Positions 9,073-16,239 of a stretch of DNA of 37,637 nucleotides are shown here, one piece after another. Numbering within the stretch: the first letter of the stretch is position 1; each line of letters opens with the position of its first letter. The DNA is from Bradyrhizobium sp. (GTDB taxonomy: Bacteria; Pseudomonadota; Alphaproteobacteria; Rhizobiales; Xanthobacteraceae): the NCBI RefSeq assembly GCF_027307225.1, contig NZ_DAHUXJ010000096.1, forward strand, positions 1 to 37,637. The letters run 5' to 3'. The position numbers and the translations under genes are program-made. The notes beneath the pieces were generated by a model. The model ran no database searches, had not been told where the DNA came from, and saw only the letters and a list, made by a program, of their open reading frames with translations.

Positions 9073-10371
9073 TTAAATCGACGCCGGCGGCTTGGCCTGG
9101 GGGAAGCAGGCGGTAAAAATGGCGCCGCCCTTGAGCACGCTTTCGATCAGCAGCCGGCCGCGATGGCGGCTAACAATATGTTTCACCAGCGAGAGTCCGA
9201 GCCCGGTTCCACCCTGCGCGCGGCTGTCGCCGACATCGACCCGGTAGAAGCGCTCGGTCAGCCGCGGAAGGTGTTCGGGGGCGATACCCGGACCGAAATC
9301 GCGCACCTGAACCCGCGCCTCCGGCTGGCCTTCGCCCGACGTCGCTGCGGTCAACGAGACGATTACCTTGCCGCCAGAGGCGCCATATTTCAGCGCGTTC
9401 TCGACCAGGTTCTCGAACACCCTGAGCAGCTCCTCGCGGTCGCCGGCAATCCAGGCCGGTGTCTCCGGCAGATCGACCTCGACCTCGACCTGGCGTTCGC
9501 GCGCCAACGGCTCGAGCCCGTCGATGACCTGGCGGATGACCGGGACGATATCGACCAGCGTATCCGGGCGGACATGGGCTGACAGTTCGACCCGCGACAG
9601 CGACAACAGGTCGTCGATCAACCTGGCCATGCGGGTCGCCTGGTGATGCATGATGCCGAGAAAGCGCTCGCGCGCCTTGGCATCCTCGCGCGCCGGTCCC
9701 TGCAAGGTGTCGATGAAACCGGACAGGGCAGCGAGCGGCGTGCGCAATTCATGGCTGGCATTGGCGACGAAATCGGCACGCATTTCCTCGACCCGGCGCA
9801 GCGGCGTCTGGTCGTGAAAAGTCATCAGCATGCACTTGTCGGTGCCGCCGAAGGTGGTCGGCACCGGCACCGGAATGATCTCGAGCTCCATCCAGCGATC
9901 GACCGGGACGTGGTCGAGATAGGTGGCGCGACGGGGCTCGGTGGTGGCAATGGCTTCGCGCAGTGCCGTGATGATTTCGGGCGAGCGCAGGGCAAACTGG
10001 GCCAGTTCGTTCTTGCGCAAGGCCGGCGCGAGCTGGGCGGCGGCCGCATTGAGGTGAATGACGCGGCCGGCTCGGTCGAGCAGTACGGCCGGGTCCGGCA
10101 TGCCGGCGACAACGGCCGCGACCGCAGGCGATTCCACCGGATTGACGCCGCGGACTTCCTCACGCGAAGCGGCCGTGTCGTGCAGGCGCCACGGCACCAG
10201 CGCAGCGGCTGCGATGCTGGTGAAAATCGCAGCCGCACGCGCCACGGACAAATCGCCGAGCACGACGACAACGGCCAGCGATAACGCGGCAGCAAGCAGG
10301 ATGATCGCCGCGTGCCTCAGCCGGTCGGGCCACGGCGAGAAAAAGAAGGAGGGAGTATCGTCTAGTGCCAT
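9073..10371 (-). CDS. phoR: Phosphate regulon sensor histidine kinase PhoR
   Basis: Membrane histidine kinase that phosphorylates PhoB on phosphate limitation. Two hydrophobic segments near the N-terminus (about 20-39 and 44-60), then a PAS domain (about 80-190, MPDPAVLLDRAGRVIHLN). DHp domain with the phospho-accepting His207 in NASHELRTPL. ATPase domain with Asn325 (N box, NLVENALKYG), DFGPGI at 358-363 and GGTGLGLSL at 387-395. At 432 residues, length is normal. It leads the locus, but pstS has its own Pho box. A recombinant hairpin repeat (10393-10458) lies just upstream. Confidence 0.95.
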   Translation of the reverse strand: MALDDTPSFFFSPWPDRLRHAAIILLAAALSLAVVVVLGDLSVARAAAIFTSIAAAALVPWRLHDTAASREEVRGVNPVESPAVAAVVAGMPDPAVLLDRAGRVIHLNAAAAQLAPALRKNELAQFALRSPEIITALREAIATTEPRRATYLDHVPVDRWMELEIIPVPVPTTFGGTDKCMLMTFHDQTPLRRVEEMRADFVANASHELRTPLAALSGFIDTLQGPAREDAKARERFLGIMHHQATRMARLIDDLLSLSRVELSAHVRPDTLVDIVPVIRQVIDGLEPLARERQVEVEVDLPETPAWIAGDREELLRVFENLVENALKYGASGGKVIVSLTAATSGEGQPEARVQVRDFGPGIAPEHLPRLTERFYRVDVGDSRAQGGTGLGLSLVKHIVSRHRGRLLIESVLKGGAIFTACFPQAKPPASI

Positions 10372-10392
10372 CGGGCTAAAGCAATCCCATCC

Positions 10393-10458
10393 CTGGTGCG
10401 GCGAATTTTGAAGTTCCTATCAGTTTCTTGCGAACTTCGGAATCGGAACTCGGGTTAG
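10393..10458. repeat. Recombinant CTAG-type hairpin repeat
   Basis: The left half (TGCGGCGAATTTTGAAGTTC, then CTATCAGTTTC) matches the left arm of the 13579-13656 copy. The right half (CGAACTTCGGAATCGGA) matches the right arm of the 13671-13745 copy. Only the GAAGTTC/GAACTTC core still pairs. It looks like a recombination product between two members of the family, placed 3 bp from the stop of the flippase-like gene. Confidence 0.6.
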
Positions 10459-10461
10459 CCA

Positions 10462-11517
10462 TCAGCTGCCGGGTTCGCCACGCTCCCGGACATAGACGGC
10501 TTCGCGCGGCGGCTCGACGGAAAGCTGTGAAGCCGCCTGCTGCAGCCGTTTCGACCGGGCGCCGATGATAACCTCTCGAAACGTCAGTATGATTACAGAT
10601 ATGACGAATGGCACAATATAATAGAGCAGCCGGAACAGCAGCATTCCGGCGAGTAGATCCTCCTTGTCCATCTGCCACAGGCCAACCAGCATGGCGGCGT
10701 CGAAGACGCCGAGCCCGCCGGGGGAGTGACTGGCGAAGCCGAGCAGCGTCGCCGAGACAAAGATGACCGCGACCACGACGAACCCGAGATTGGGCTCGTC
10801 GGGCACCAGCGTGTACATGGCGAGCGCACAGAAACCGAGATCGACGATCCCGATGACGATCTGCAACAGCGTCAGCGCGCCGCTCGGCAATACCACCGTC
10901 CAGGGTCCGCGGCCGACATTGCGCGGCTGCATCCAGACCCAGAACACATAGGCCGCGAGGCCGATGATGACGCCGATCGCAATCGCCCGGTTGAGCCAGG
11001 GCGGTAATTGATCGACCCAGGAGGCGGCCTCGGGGTGCCAGGCGATGCCGATCCCGAGCACAGCCGCATTGCCGAGCCAGAACGTCAGGCCCGCGATAAA
11101 GCAGATCTTGGCGACCTCGATCGCATTCAGCCCCGAGGCCGAATAGATGCGGTAGCGCACCGCGCCGCCGGTGAAGACGCTGGCCCCGACATTGTGCCCG
11201 ATCGAATAGCTGGTGAAGGCCGCGAGCGCGTTGACGCGATAGGGAATGTCGCTCCGGCCGATCGCACGCACCGCAAACAGGTCGTAGAACGTCAGCGTGA
11301 AATAGCCGGCTGCAACGAACAACGCGGCAAGCCCGATCGACCGCGGCTCGGTGCTCTTGATCGCCTCGATGACCTCGAACGTGTCGATGTCGCGGAGCAC
11401 GTGAAAGAGCACATAGCACGCGAGGCCGATCACGGTGACGCTGAGCGCGACGCCCATTTTATGCAGGATCTGTCGGTGGCGCAGAAACGAAATCGCCCTG
11501 CGTATCGGTTCCAGCAT
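10462..11517 (-). CDS. Flippase-like integral membrane protein (UPF0104 / MprF transmembrane domain)
   Basis: A 351-residue membrane protein with about eight hydrophobic segments. It resembles the transmembrane (lipid flippase) half of MprF and the UPF0104 family, with the family motifs SIGHNVGASVFTGGAVRYR (about 104-122) and ASHSPGGLGVFDAAML (about 262-277). The cytosolic aminoacyl-transfer domain of MprF is absent, so lysyl-lipid synthesis by this protein alone is unlikely; substrate unknown. The ATG at 11517 abuts a hairpin-repeat arm (11518-11542) which supplies the GGAAAG Shine-Dalgarno sequence. It lies upstream of phoR on the same strand. Confidence 0.8.
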   Translation of the reverse strand: MLEPIRRAISFLRHRQILHKMGVALSVTVIGLACYVLFHVLRDIDTFEVIEAIKSTEPRSIGLAALFVAAGYFTLTFYDLFAVRAIGRSDIPYRVNALAAFTSYSIGHNVGASVFTGGAVRYRIYSASGLNAIEVAKICFIAGLTFWLGNAAVLGIGIAWHPEAASWVDQLPPWLNRAIAIGVIIGLAAYVFWVWMQPRNVGRGPWTVVLPSGALTLLQIVIGIVDLGFCALAMYTLVPDEPNLGFVVVAVIFVSATLLGFASHSPGGLGVFDAAMLVGLWQMDKEDLLAGMLLFRLLYYIVPFVISVIILTFREVIIGARSKRLQQAASQLSVEPPREAVYVRERGEPGS

Positions 11518-11542
11518 CTAGCGCCCACTTTCCGAAGTTCGC
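11518..11542. repeat. Single arm of the CTAG hairpin repeat at a start codon
   Basis: CTAGCGCCCACTTTCCGAAG plus TTCGC matches the left arm of the copy at 13506-13582 with one change. No complementary arm follows within 100 bp. Read on the minus strand it ends GGAAAGTGGGCGCTAG directly before the ATG of the flippase-like gene, so the repeat supplies its ribosome binding site. Confidence 0.65.
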
Positions 11543-11818
11543 GGCGCCTCAGCGCCCACAAATAGGCGGCACCAGCCCTCGAAAAGGCCGTTGTGCCGGC
11601 CATACCGCCAGCCGCGCCTTGCCCGGCGACCATGTTCTAACATTCGCATCAGCTTTCGCGCACGCCCCTGGAGCGAATGTGAAGCCCGCTCCAGTCAGCC
11701 TCCGGGGCCTTCTGGTAGCCTGTTTTGAGCCGAAGTGGAATTCGCCTAATACTAATAGTCTAGCTCCTTCAACACATTGGATGGCGATGAGACGCGGCGA
11801 TCATGGCGCGGTTCGATC
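11543..11818. other. 276-bp gap without a recognisable gene
   Basis: No supported coding region. It contains an 8-bp perfect inverted repeat, CTGGAGCG (11668-11675) and CGCTCCAG (11687-11694), without a T-run, and an AT-richer stretch with ATACTAATAGTCTAG near 11750-11763. It separates the flippase-like gene from the small membrane protein gene, both on the minus strand. Confidence 0.4.
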
Positions 11819-12115
11819 TCAGCTTGCGTCCGCCGGGCCCGGCAGCACCCAGTTGCGCAAAAGCGATCCGATCAGGCAGCCGATCAGGTAGAGCCCAAGC
11901 ATCGAAAGGCCAAGGTCCAGCCAGTAGCCCGGCCGCCCTGGAACCGCGCGCGCCAGCGCTGCCGCGAGAAGGGCCGCCACCAGCACCGCTAGCCAGCGCG
12001 CGAGCGGTTTCGACACGCCATGGCCGCGGTGAACCACCGCGATCCAGCCCATTGCAAAACCAAGCAGGAGCGCCGCGAGCAGCCAGCCCCAGTCGAATGT
12101 CACCAGGAAAATCAC
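11819..12115 (-). CDS. Small hydrophobic membrane protein
   Basis: A 98-residue protein with three probable membrane segments (about 9-30, 38-58 and 68-88) and no family I recognise. Its ATG overlaps the stop of the OmpA/BON protein gene by four bases (ATGA), so the two are translationally coupled and probably work together in the envelope. The overlap and the clean hydrophobic pattern are the main evidence that this is a real gene. Confidence 0.75.
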   Translation of the reverse strand: MIFLVTFDWGWLLAALLLGFAMGWIAVVHRGHGVSKPLARWLAVLVAALLAAALARAVPGRPGYWLDLGLSMLGLYLIGCLIGSLLRNWVLPGPADAS

Positions 12116-13542
12116 GGCTGCTGCTCCTTGACGATGAATTCGATGCGGCGATTGCGCGCCTTGCCCTCGTCATTGTCGTTGGCGGCGACCGGCTGGTTGC
12201 TGCCATAGCCGACCGCGGTGAAGCGACTCGCCGGCAGACCCGCCTTCACGAGATAGTCGACCACGGCCTGCGCCCGCTTTTCTGGCAGCGCCTGCTTCGT
12301 GGCATTGTCACCGTCGGCGTCGGCACGGCCGGCCACGTCGATATGGGCGGTCGGGCAGCGCAGCGCCGTCTCGACCAGATGATCGAGCAGGTCCGCCGAA
12401 TCCGGATCAAGGCTGGAGCGCTTCGGCTCGAAGCGGATCGTGCCCTTGCCGAGCAGTTCCGAGAACAGCTGCTGGCACACCGTCGCATCCACGGGCGCCG
12501 CCGCCGGCTTGACCGTAACATCCGCCTTGAGTTGGAAGCTCTGCGGCAGTTCCCTGGTCAGGTTGGCGCGAAGCTGCCCAATGGCGCCGTCATAGAGCGC
12601 ATCACCCGAGAGCTTGACCTCGCGATCGGTGAACACGAGGGTCCCGGTCGACAGCCGCGACAACGCACCCAACGCCGGCACCGCCGCGTTGATGAAGCCA
12701 TACGGCGCGCCAAGGCTGATCTTGAGGTTATCGACGACCTTTTCGGCAAAGAACTTGCGGCTCGCCGCCGCTACGATCGCGGCATGCGCGTTGCTGTCGG
12801 GCACATTGCCTGTCAGCGTGAGCGTCAACGCCACCGGATCCTTGTAGGCCTGGAAAATATAGGGCGGGGCCTTGATGTCGTTGGCGGCGACCGAAAAGCC
12901 TGCGGGAAGATTTTTCAGCGCTGCCGCAATCGTCTCGCGCCCGCCGAGCTCGCGCGCCATGCCCGAGAGACCGACCTTGGTGTCGGTGATCGTGACCTTG
13001 CCGTCTTTCAGCTTCGGGACCTGCGCGAGCAGCAGCAGCGCGGCCTCGTCGAAGCCGGCTGGCGCGCCGCGCGCCAGATTGGTCTGGTCGACGACTTCGA
13101 CGCCTCCAAGATCGGCGTGAGCCGCTTGCAGCAACTTGGCCTTGGTCGCGGGCATGGGAGAACTGCCGGTCAGGGTGACCCGCACCACATCGCGCTCGGC
13201 CGACCAGACAAAGGGGCTGGCTGCCGGAACAAGGCGGGTTTCGTCGTTGACGAGACGCACGCCGGGCACGGCCTCGATCGCGGCAATGGCGCTATGCCGC
13301 CCCTCCTCGGAGAAGGCATCGGCTACGAGCGTCACGTCGCGGCCGCTCACGGCAATCTGGCTCTTGTCGAGCAGAACGCTCTTTAGCCCTGCGGTCGAAC
13401 GGCCGGCGAGTTCAGTCTCCAGCGGCGCGGTGCTGGTCCAGGCCGCCAAAGCCCAGAGGGCGGCGAGCGGTATCGCGCCTGGCCACCATTTACTGCTCCA
13501 CCTGACCAGTGCCCACTTTCCGAAGTTCGTGCTGTCTCTCAT
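12112..13542 (-). CDS. BON/OmpA-domain envelope protein
   Basis: About 476 residues. A basic, Trp-rich N-terminus leads to one membrane anchor (about 22-37). The middle part carries BON-like modules (for example VTLVADAFSEEGRHSAIAAIEAVPGV and LTLTGNVPDSNAHAAIVAAA). The C-terminal 105 residues form an OmpA-like peptidoglycan-binding domain (TIRFEP, GRADADGDN, KRAQAVVDYL, NRRIEFIV). The architecture recalls mycobacterial ArfA. I start it at the ATG at 13542, with AAAAGG upstream; a TTG at 13548 is possible. Both start and ribosome site lie in the loop of a hairpin repeat, and the first dozen codons (RDSTNFGKWAL) are repeat sequence, so this end may be recently remodelled. Confidence 0.85.
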   Translation of the reverse strand: MRDSTNFGKWALVRWSSKWWPGAIPLAALWALAAWTSTAPLETELAGRSTAGLKSVLLDKSQIAVSGRDVTLVADAFSEEGRHSAIAAIEAVPGVRLVNDETRLVPAASPFVWSAERDVVRVTLTGSSPMPATKAKLLQAAHADLGGVEVVDQTNLARGAPAGFDEAALLLLAQVPKLKDGKVTITDTKVGLSGMARELGGRETIAAALKNLPAGFSVAANDIKAPPYIFQAYKDPVALTLTLTGNVPDSNAHAAIVAAASRKFFAEKVVDNLKISLGAPYGFINAAVPALGALSRLSTGTLVFTDREVKLSGDALYDGAIGQLRANLTRELPQSFQLKADVTVKPAAAPVDATVCQQLFSELLGKGTIRFEPKRSSLDPDSADLLDHLVETALRCPTAHIDVAGRADADGDNATKQALPEKRAQAVVDYLVKAGLPASRFTAVGYGSNQPVAANDNDEGKARNRRIEFIVKEQQP

Positions 13543-13582
13543 CGTCAACCTTTTACGAACTTCGGAAAGTCCTGGGCACTAG
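13506..13582. repeat. CTAG hairpin repeat, copy A
   Basis: Left arm 13506-13530 (CCAGTGCCC then ACTTTCCGAAGTTCGT) pairs with right arm 13555-13582 (ACGAACTTCGGAAAGT, bulged CCT, GGGCACTAG) around a 24-nt loop. The loop holds the ribosome site and ATG of the OmpA-like gene; the left arm is inside the coding sequence. The terminal CTAG is shared with copy B. Confidence 0.85.
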
Positions 13583-13656
13583 TGCGGTGAATTTGAAGTT
13601 CCTATCAGTTTCGCGGTAACCTCGTCATAGGAACTTCAAATTCTAAACCGCACTAG
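13579..13656. repeat. CTAG hairpin repeat, copy B
   Basis: Left arm CTAGTGCGGT then GAATTTGAAGTTCCTAT (13579-13605) pairs with right arm ATAGGAACTTCAAATTC, bulged TAA (13644-13646), ACCGCACTAG (to 13656) around a 21-nt loop. Same plan as copies A and C, but with a different, self-consistent stem sequence. Confidence 0.85.
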
Positions 13657-13670
13657 AATCACATAGTTGG

Positions 13671-13745
13671 CTAGTGCTCCTTTGATTCCGAAGTTCGTAA
13701 ACGTGGAGCCGCAATATGGTACGAACTTCGGAATCGGAGCACTAG
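13671..13745. repeat. CTAG hairpin repeat, copy C
   Basis: Left arm CTAGTGCTCC, bulged TTT (13681-13683), GATTCCGAAGTTCGTA pairs with right arm TACGAACTTCGGAATC then GGAGCACTAG (13720-13745) around a 20-nt loop. Outer stem TCC/GGA replaces CCC/GGG of A and GGT/ACC of B. Confidence 0.85.
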
Positions 13746-14179
13746 CAAACTCATGCTTCTGGTGCCGCTTTTCTATTTTGACGTCCCTGGATCGAATTCG
13801 CCGCTTGCGGCGCAGGAGCGTCAAACAGGCGGCACCGGTCCGCGCATCCGATATCCCACGAGGCGAAACGCCGCGTCTTGTCCGAAATTCGCAAAAATCC
13901 TGCAAACTGCCCCCTTTGGCGAATTTCGGTAAACAGGGGACCGGCAACACTCTGATCCGTTGTCGTTTTTTGGTTTGACGCGATTCCTTCCACAGTTCTG
14001 CGAATGGCTGCACCGGCACCGAAGCAGGCCGTGGAAAGGGAGAGAAAACAAACCCTTGCGAGGCTGTCAAACCCGAAATGACGGCGGCATGGTCGAGCGA
14101 ATGGCGAGCGGTGGCTAACCATTTCTTCAACCGTCTGCCGATAGCCTGAAACGACCTTTCCAACCGGCAGTCCAGCCTG
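13746..14179. other. 434-bp gap upstream of the deacetylase gene
   Basis: No supported gene. It contains an 11-bp perfect inverted repeat, CCGAAATTCGC (13882-13892) and GCGAATTTCGG (13919-13929), around a 26-nt loop, a geometry like that of the hairpin repeats just before it. A short GC stem (GCCGC/GCGGC) lies near 13799. The promoter of the deacetylase gene should be in this gap but no clear -35/-10 pair stands out. Confidence 0.45.
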
Positions 14180-15238
14180 ATGAAGCAGTTACGCAGCAAC
14201 GTCATCCGCGCCGGCCTGGAAGCGATTTCGTTCACCGGCGCGCACCGCCTGTTTCGCCCGATCTTTGCCGGCGTCGGCAGCATCTTCATGCTGCATCATG
14301 TGCGCCCGCCGCGCGAAGCAGCGTTTCAGCCCAACAGCCATCTCGAAGTGACGCCGAAGTTCCTGCGCGCCACGCTGGCTCATCTGCGCGCGCACGGTGT
14401 CGATATCATCACCATGGATGAATTGCTTCGCCGGCTCGCCGGGCGCGACTTCTCCCGACGCTTCGCCTGTTTCACGTTCGACGACGGCTATCGCGACAAC
14501 CGGGACTTCGCGCTTCCTGTCATGCGCGAATTTGACGCACCGTTTACGGTCTATGTCACCAGCGATTTTGCCGAAGGCACTGGAAACCTGTGGTGGGTCG
14601 CGCTGGAGCACCTGATCGCCAAGGCCTCTCACATCGAGGCCGTCATCGACGGCGCGGCCGTGCGCATCGATAGCTCGACCCTTTCGGCCAAACGCGCCGC
14701 GTTCGAGCGCTTGCACGATTGGCTGCGCGCGTTGCCGAGCCGCAACGACGTGGCGCGCGAGGTCGGCGCGCTGTGCACCCGGCACGGAATCGATCCGGCC
14801 GAGATCTGCCGCGATCTCTGCCTGTCCTGGGACGAACTGAAGCCGTTTGCGGCCGAGGTGCTCGTCTCCATCGGCGCGCATACGCTGACCCACTGCAATC
14901 TCGCCCACGAGCCGAGCGAAATCGCAAGCGAAGAGATCGCAACAAGCCGCTCGCGCATCGAGGACGCCCTGCAGCGTCCCGTCCGGCACTTCGCCTACCC
15001 GTATGGCGACAAGGCCGCGGCAGGTAAACGCGAGTTCGAACTCACCAAGGCGGCCGGATTCCAGAGTGCGGTGACGACGCGGCCAGGCATGATCTTCCCG
15101 GAAAATGCGGGATACCCGACGGCGCTGCCGCGGGTATCACTCAACGGCAATTTTCAGAACGAGTGGATTCTCCCCGTTCTCACTTCCGGCGCGGTCTGCG
15201 CCGTACGGAACGGCTTTCGGCGCATCGATGCGGTGTAG
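14180..15238 (+). CDS. Polysaccharide deacetylase (NodB-like) family protein
   Basis: Carbohydrate esterase 4-type enzyme of 352 residues expected to remove acetyl groups from N-acetylated sugars. Motif 1 TFDDG at 99-103 carries the catalytic base and metal-binding Asp; motif 2 HTLTH at 234-238 gives the two metal-binding His; motif 3 appears as FAYPYG at 271-276. About 130 residues separate motifs 1 and 2, longer than in NodB itself, so it is not a nodulation NodB. No signal peptide or clear membrane anchor is seen. The substrate is unknown, likely cell-surface polysaccharide. It is a single plus-strand gene. Confidence 0.85.
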   Translation: MKQLRSNVIRAGLEAISFTGAHRLFRPIFAGVGSIFMLHHVRPPREAAFQPNSHLEVTPKFLRATLAHLRAHGVDIITMDELLRRLAGRDFSRRFACFTFDDGYRDNRDFALPVMREFDAPFTVYVTSDFAEGTGNLWWVALEHLIAKASHIEAVIDGAAVRIDSSTLSAKRAAFERLHDWLRALPSRNDVAREVGALCTRHGIDPAEICRDLCLSWDELKPFAAEVLVSIGAHTLTHCNLAHEPSEIASEEIATSRSRIEDALQRPVRHFAYPYGDKAAAGKREFELTKAAGFQSAVTTRPGMIFPENAGYPTALPRVSLNGNFQNEWILPVLTSGAVCAVRNGFRRIDAV

Positions 15239-15240
15239 TG

Positions 15241-15328
15241 GCGTAGCGAATGGCGATTAGCGAATGGTTGGTGGCGATCGGCGAATAGGGTAGACCTCTA
15301 TTCGCTATTCCCTATTCGCTACCCACTC
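15241..15328. repeat. ATTCGCTA-type palindrome 1
   Basis: Plus-strand units TAGCGAATGG, TTAGCGAATGG and GGCGAATAGGG are answered by CTATTCGCTATTCCCTATTC and GCTACCCAC. Short units are repeated within each arm, so the whole folds back in several registers. It fills the gap between the deacetylase stop and the SDR gene. Confidence 0.75.
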
Positions 15329-15356
15329 TCTTCAAAAGATCAACGGAGGGACACGC

Positions 15357-16166
15357 ATGTTTACCGACCTGTTCTCGCTTCGCGGCCGCATCGCGCTGGT
15401 GACCGGCGGATCGCGGGGCATCGGCAAGATGATCGCCGCGGGCTTTCTCAGCCAGGGCGCGGCGAAGGTCTACATCACCGCGCGTAAAGCGCAGGCGTGC
15501 GAAGCCACCGCCAGGGAGCTGAGCGCGGCCTATGACGGCGAGTGCATCGCGCTGCCGATCGATATCTCCACCAACACAGGCATCGAGACGCTGGCGAGCC
15601 AGATCGGCAAACGCGAGGGCAAGCTCGATATTCTCGTCAACAATGCCGGAGCCGCCTGGGGCGCCGATTTCGACGATTTCCCGGAAAGCGGCTGGGACAA
15701 GGTCATCAACCTCAATCTCAAGACGCCGTTCTTCCTGACCAAGGCGCTCGCGGCTTCCTTGCGTGCCGCCGCCAGCGCGGACCGGCCTGCGAAGGTGATC
15801 AATATCGCCTCGATCGACGGTATCTTCGTCAACCCGCTCGAGACCTATTCCTACGCCGCCAGCAAATCCGGGCTCATTCACCTGACGCGGCGTATGGCGG
15901 CGAAACTGATCGGCGACCATATCGTGGTCTCGGCAATCGCGCCGGGCCCGTTCAAATCCGACATGAACAAGGCCGCGCGCGACAACGCCGACGAAGTGGC
16001 GACGCGCGTGCCCGCCGGGCGCATCGGCAGCGACGAGGACATGGCCGGCGCTGCGATCTATCTCGCCTCGCGCGCCGGCGATTATGTCGTGGGCGCCACC
16101 ATCGCCGTCGATGGCGGCATCGTCTACGCCAACCCCGGCATCAAGGGCGGCGGCTGGGATAGTTGA
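15357..16166 (+). CDS. Short-chain dehydrogenase/reductase (SDR)
   Basis: NAD(P)-dependent oxidoreductase of 269 residues. Cofactor motif TGGSRGIG at 16-23, NNAG at 94-97, catalytic Ser151 (NIASIDG), and Tyr165/Lys169 in YAASK. C-terminal AVDGGIVYANPG is also typical of SDRs. The ATG follows a strong GGAGGGACACGC. It is convergent with boxB and separated from it by an ATTCGCTA palindrome. Its place next to the box genes suggests a dehydrogenase step in aromatic or CoA-ester metabolism, but the sequence does not show the substrate. Confidence 0.88.
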   Translation: MFTDLFSLRGRIALVTGGSRGIGKMIAAGFLSQGAAKVYITARKAQACEATARELSAAYDGECIALPIDISTNTGIETLASQIGKREGKLDILVNNAGAAWGADFDDFPESGWDKVINLNLKTPFFLTKALAASLRAAASADRPAKVINIASIDGIFVNPLETYSYAASKSGLIHLTRRMAAKLIGDHIVVSAIAPGPFKSDMNKAARDNADEVATRVPAGRIGSDEDMAGAAIYLASRAGDYVVGATIAVDGGIVYANPGIKGGGWDS

Positions 16167-16170
16167 AAGA

Positions 16171-16234
16171 GACGAATAGTGAGTACCGAATAGCGAGTAG
16201 AAATCTATTCGCCACTCCCTATTCGCTCTTCGCC
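16171..16234. repeat. ATTCGCTA-type palindrome 2
   Basis: GACGAATAGTGAGTACCGAA with TAGCGAGTAG on the left arm faces CTATTCGCCACTCCCTATTC and GCTCTTCGCC on the right. It sits between the convergent SDR and boxB genes and could act as a transcript end for both. Confidence 0.75.
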
Positions 16235-16239
16235 GCTTC

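Noticed and set aside
11803..13386. 527-residue plus-strand frame opposite the OmpA/BON gene; similar long shadows at 1223-2560 and 34049-35665
   Set aside because: All mirror genes with clear motifs on the other strand and carry only low-complexity translations.
13595..13637. Resemblance to a yeast FRT site (GAAGTTCCTAT and ATAGGAACTTC inverted)
   Set aside because: The 11-bp arms agree, but the spacing is 21 bp against about 12 in FRT, the core differs, and the arms belong to a repeat family with other stem sequences nearby. Most likely coincidence, not an engineered scar.
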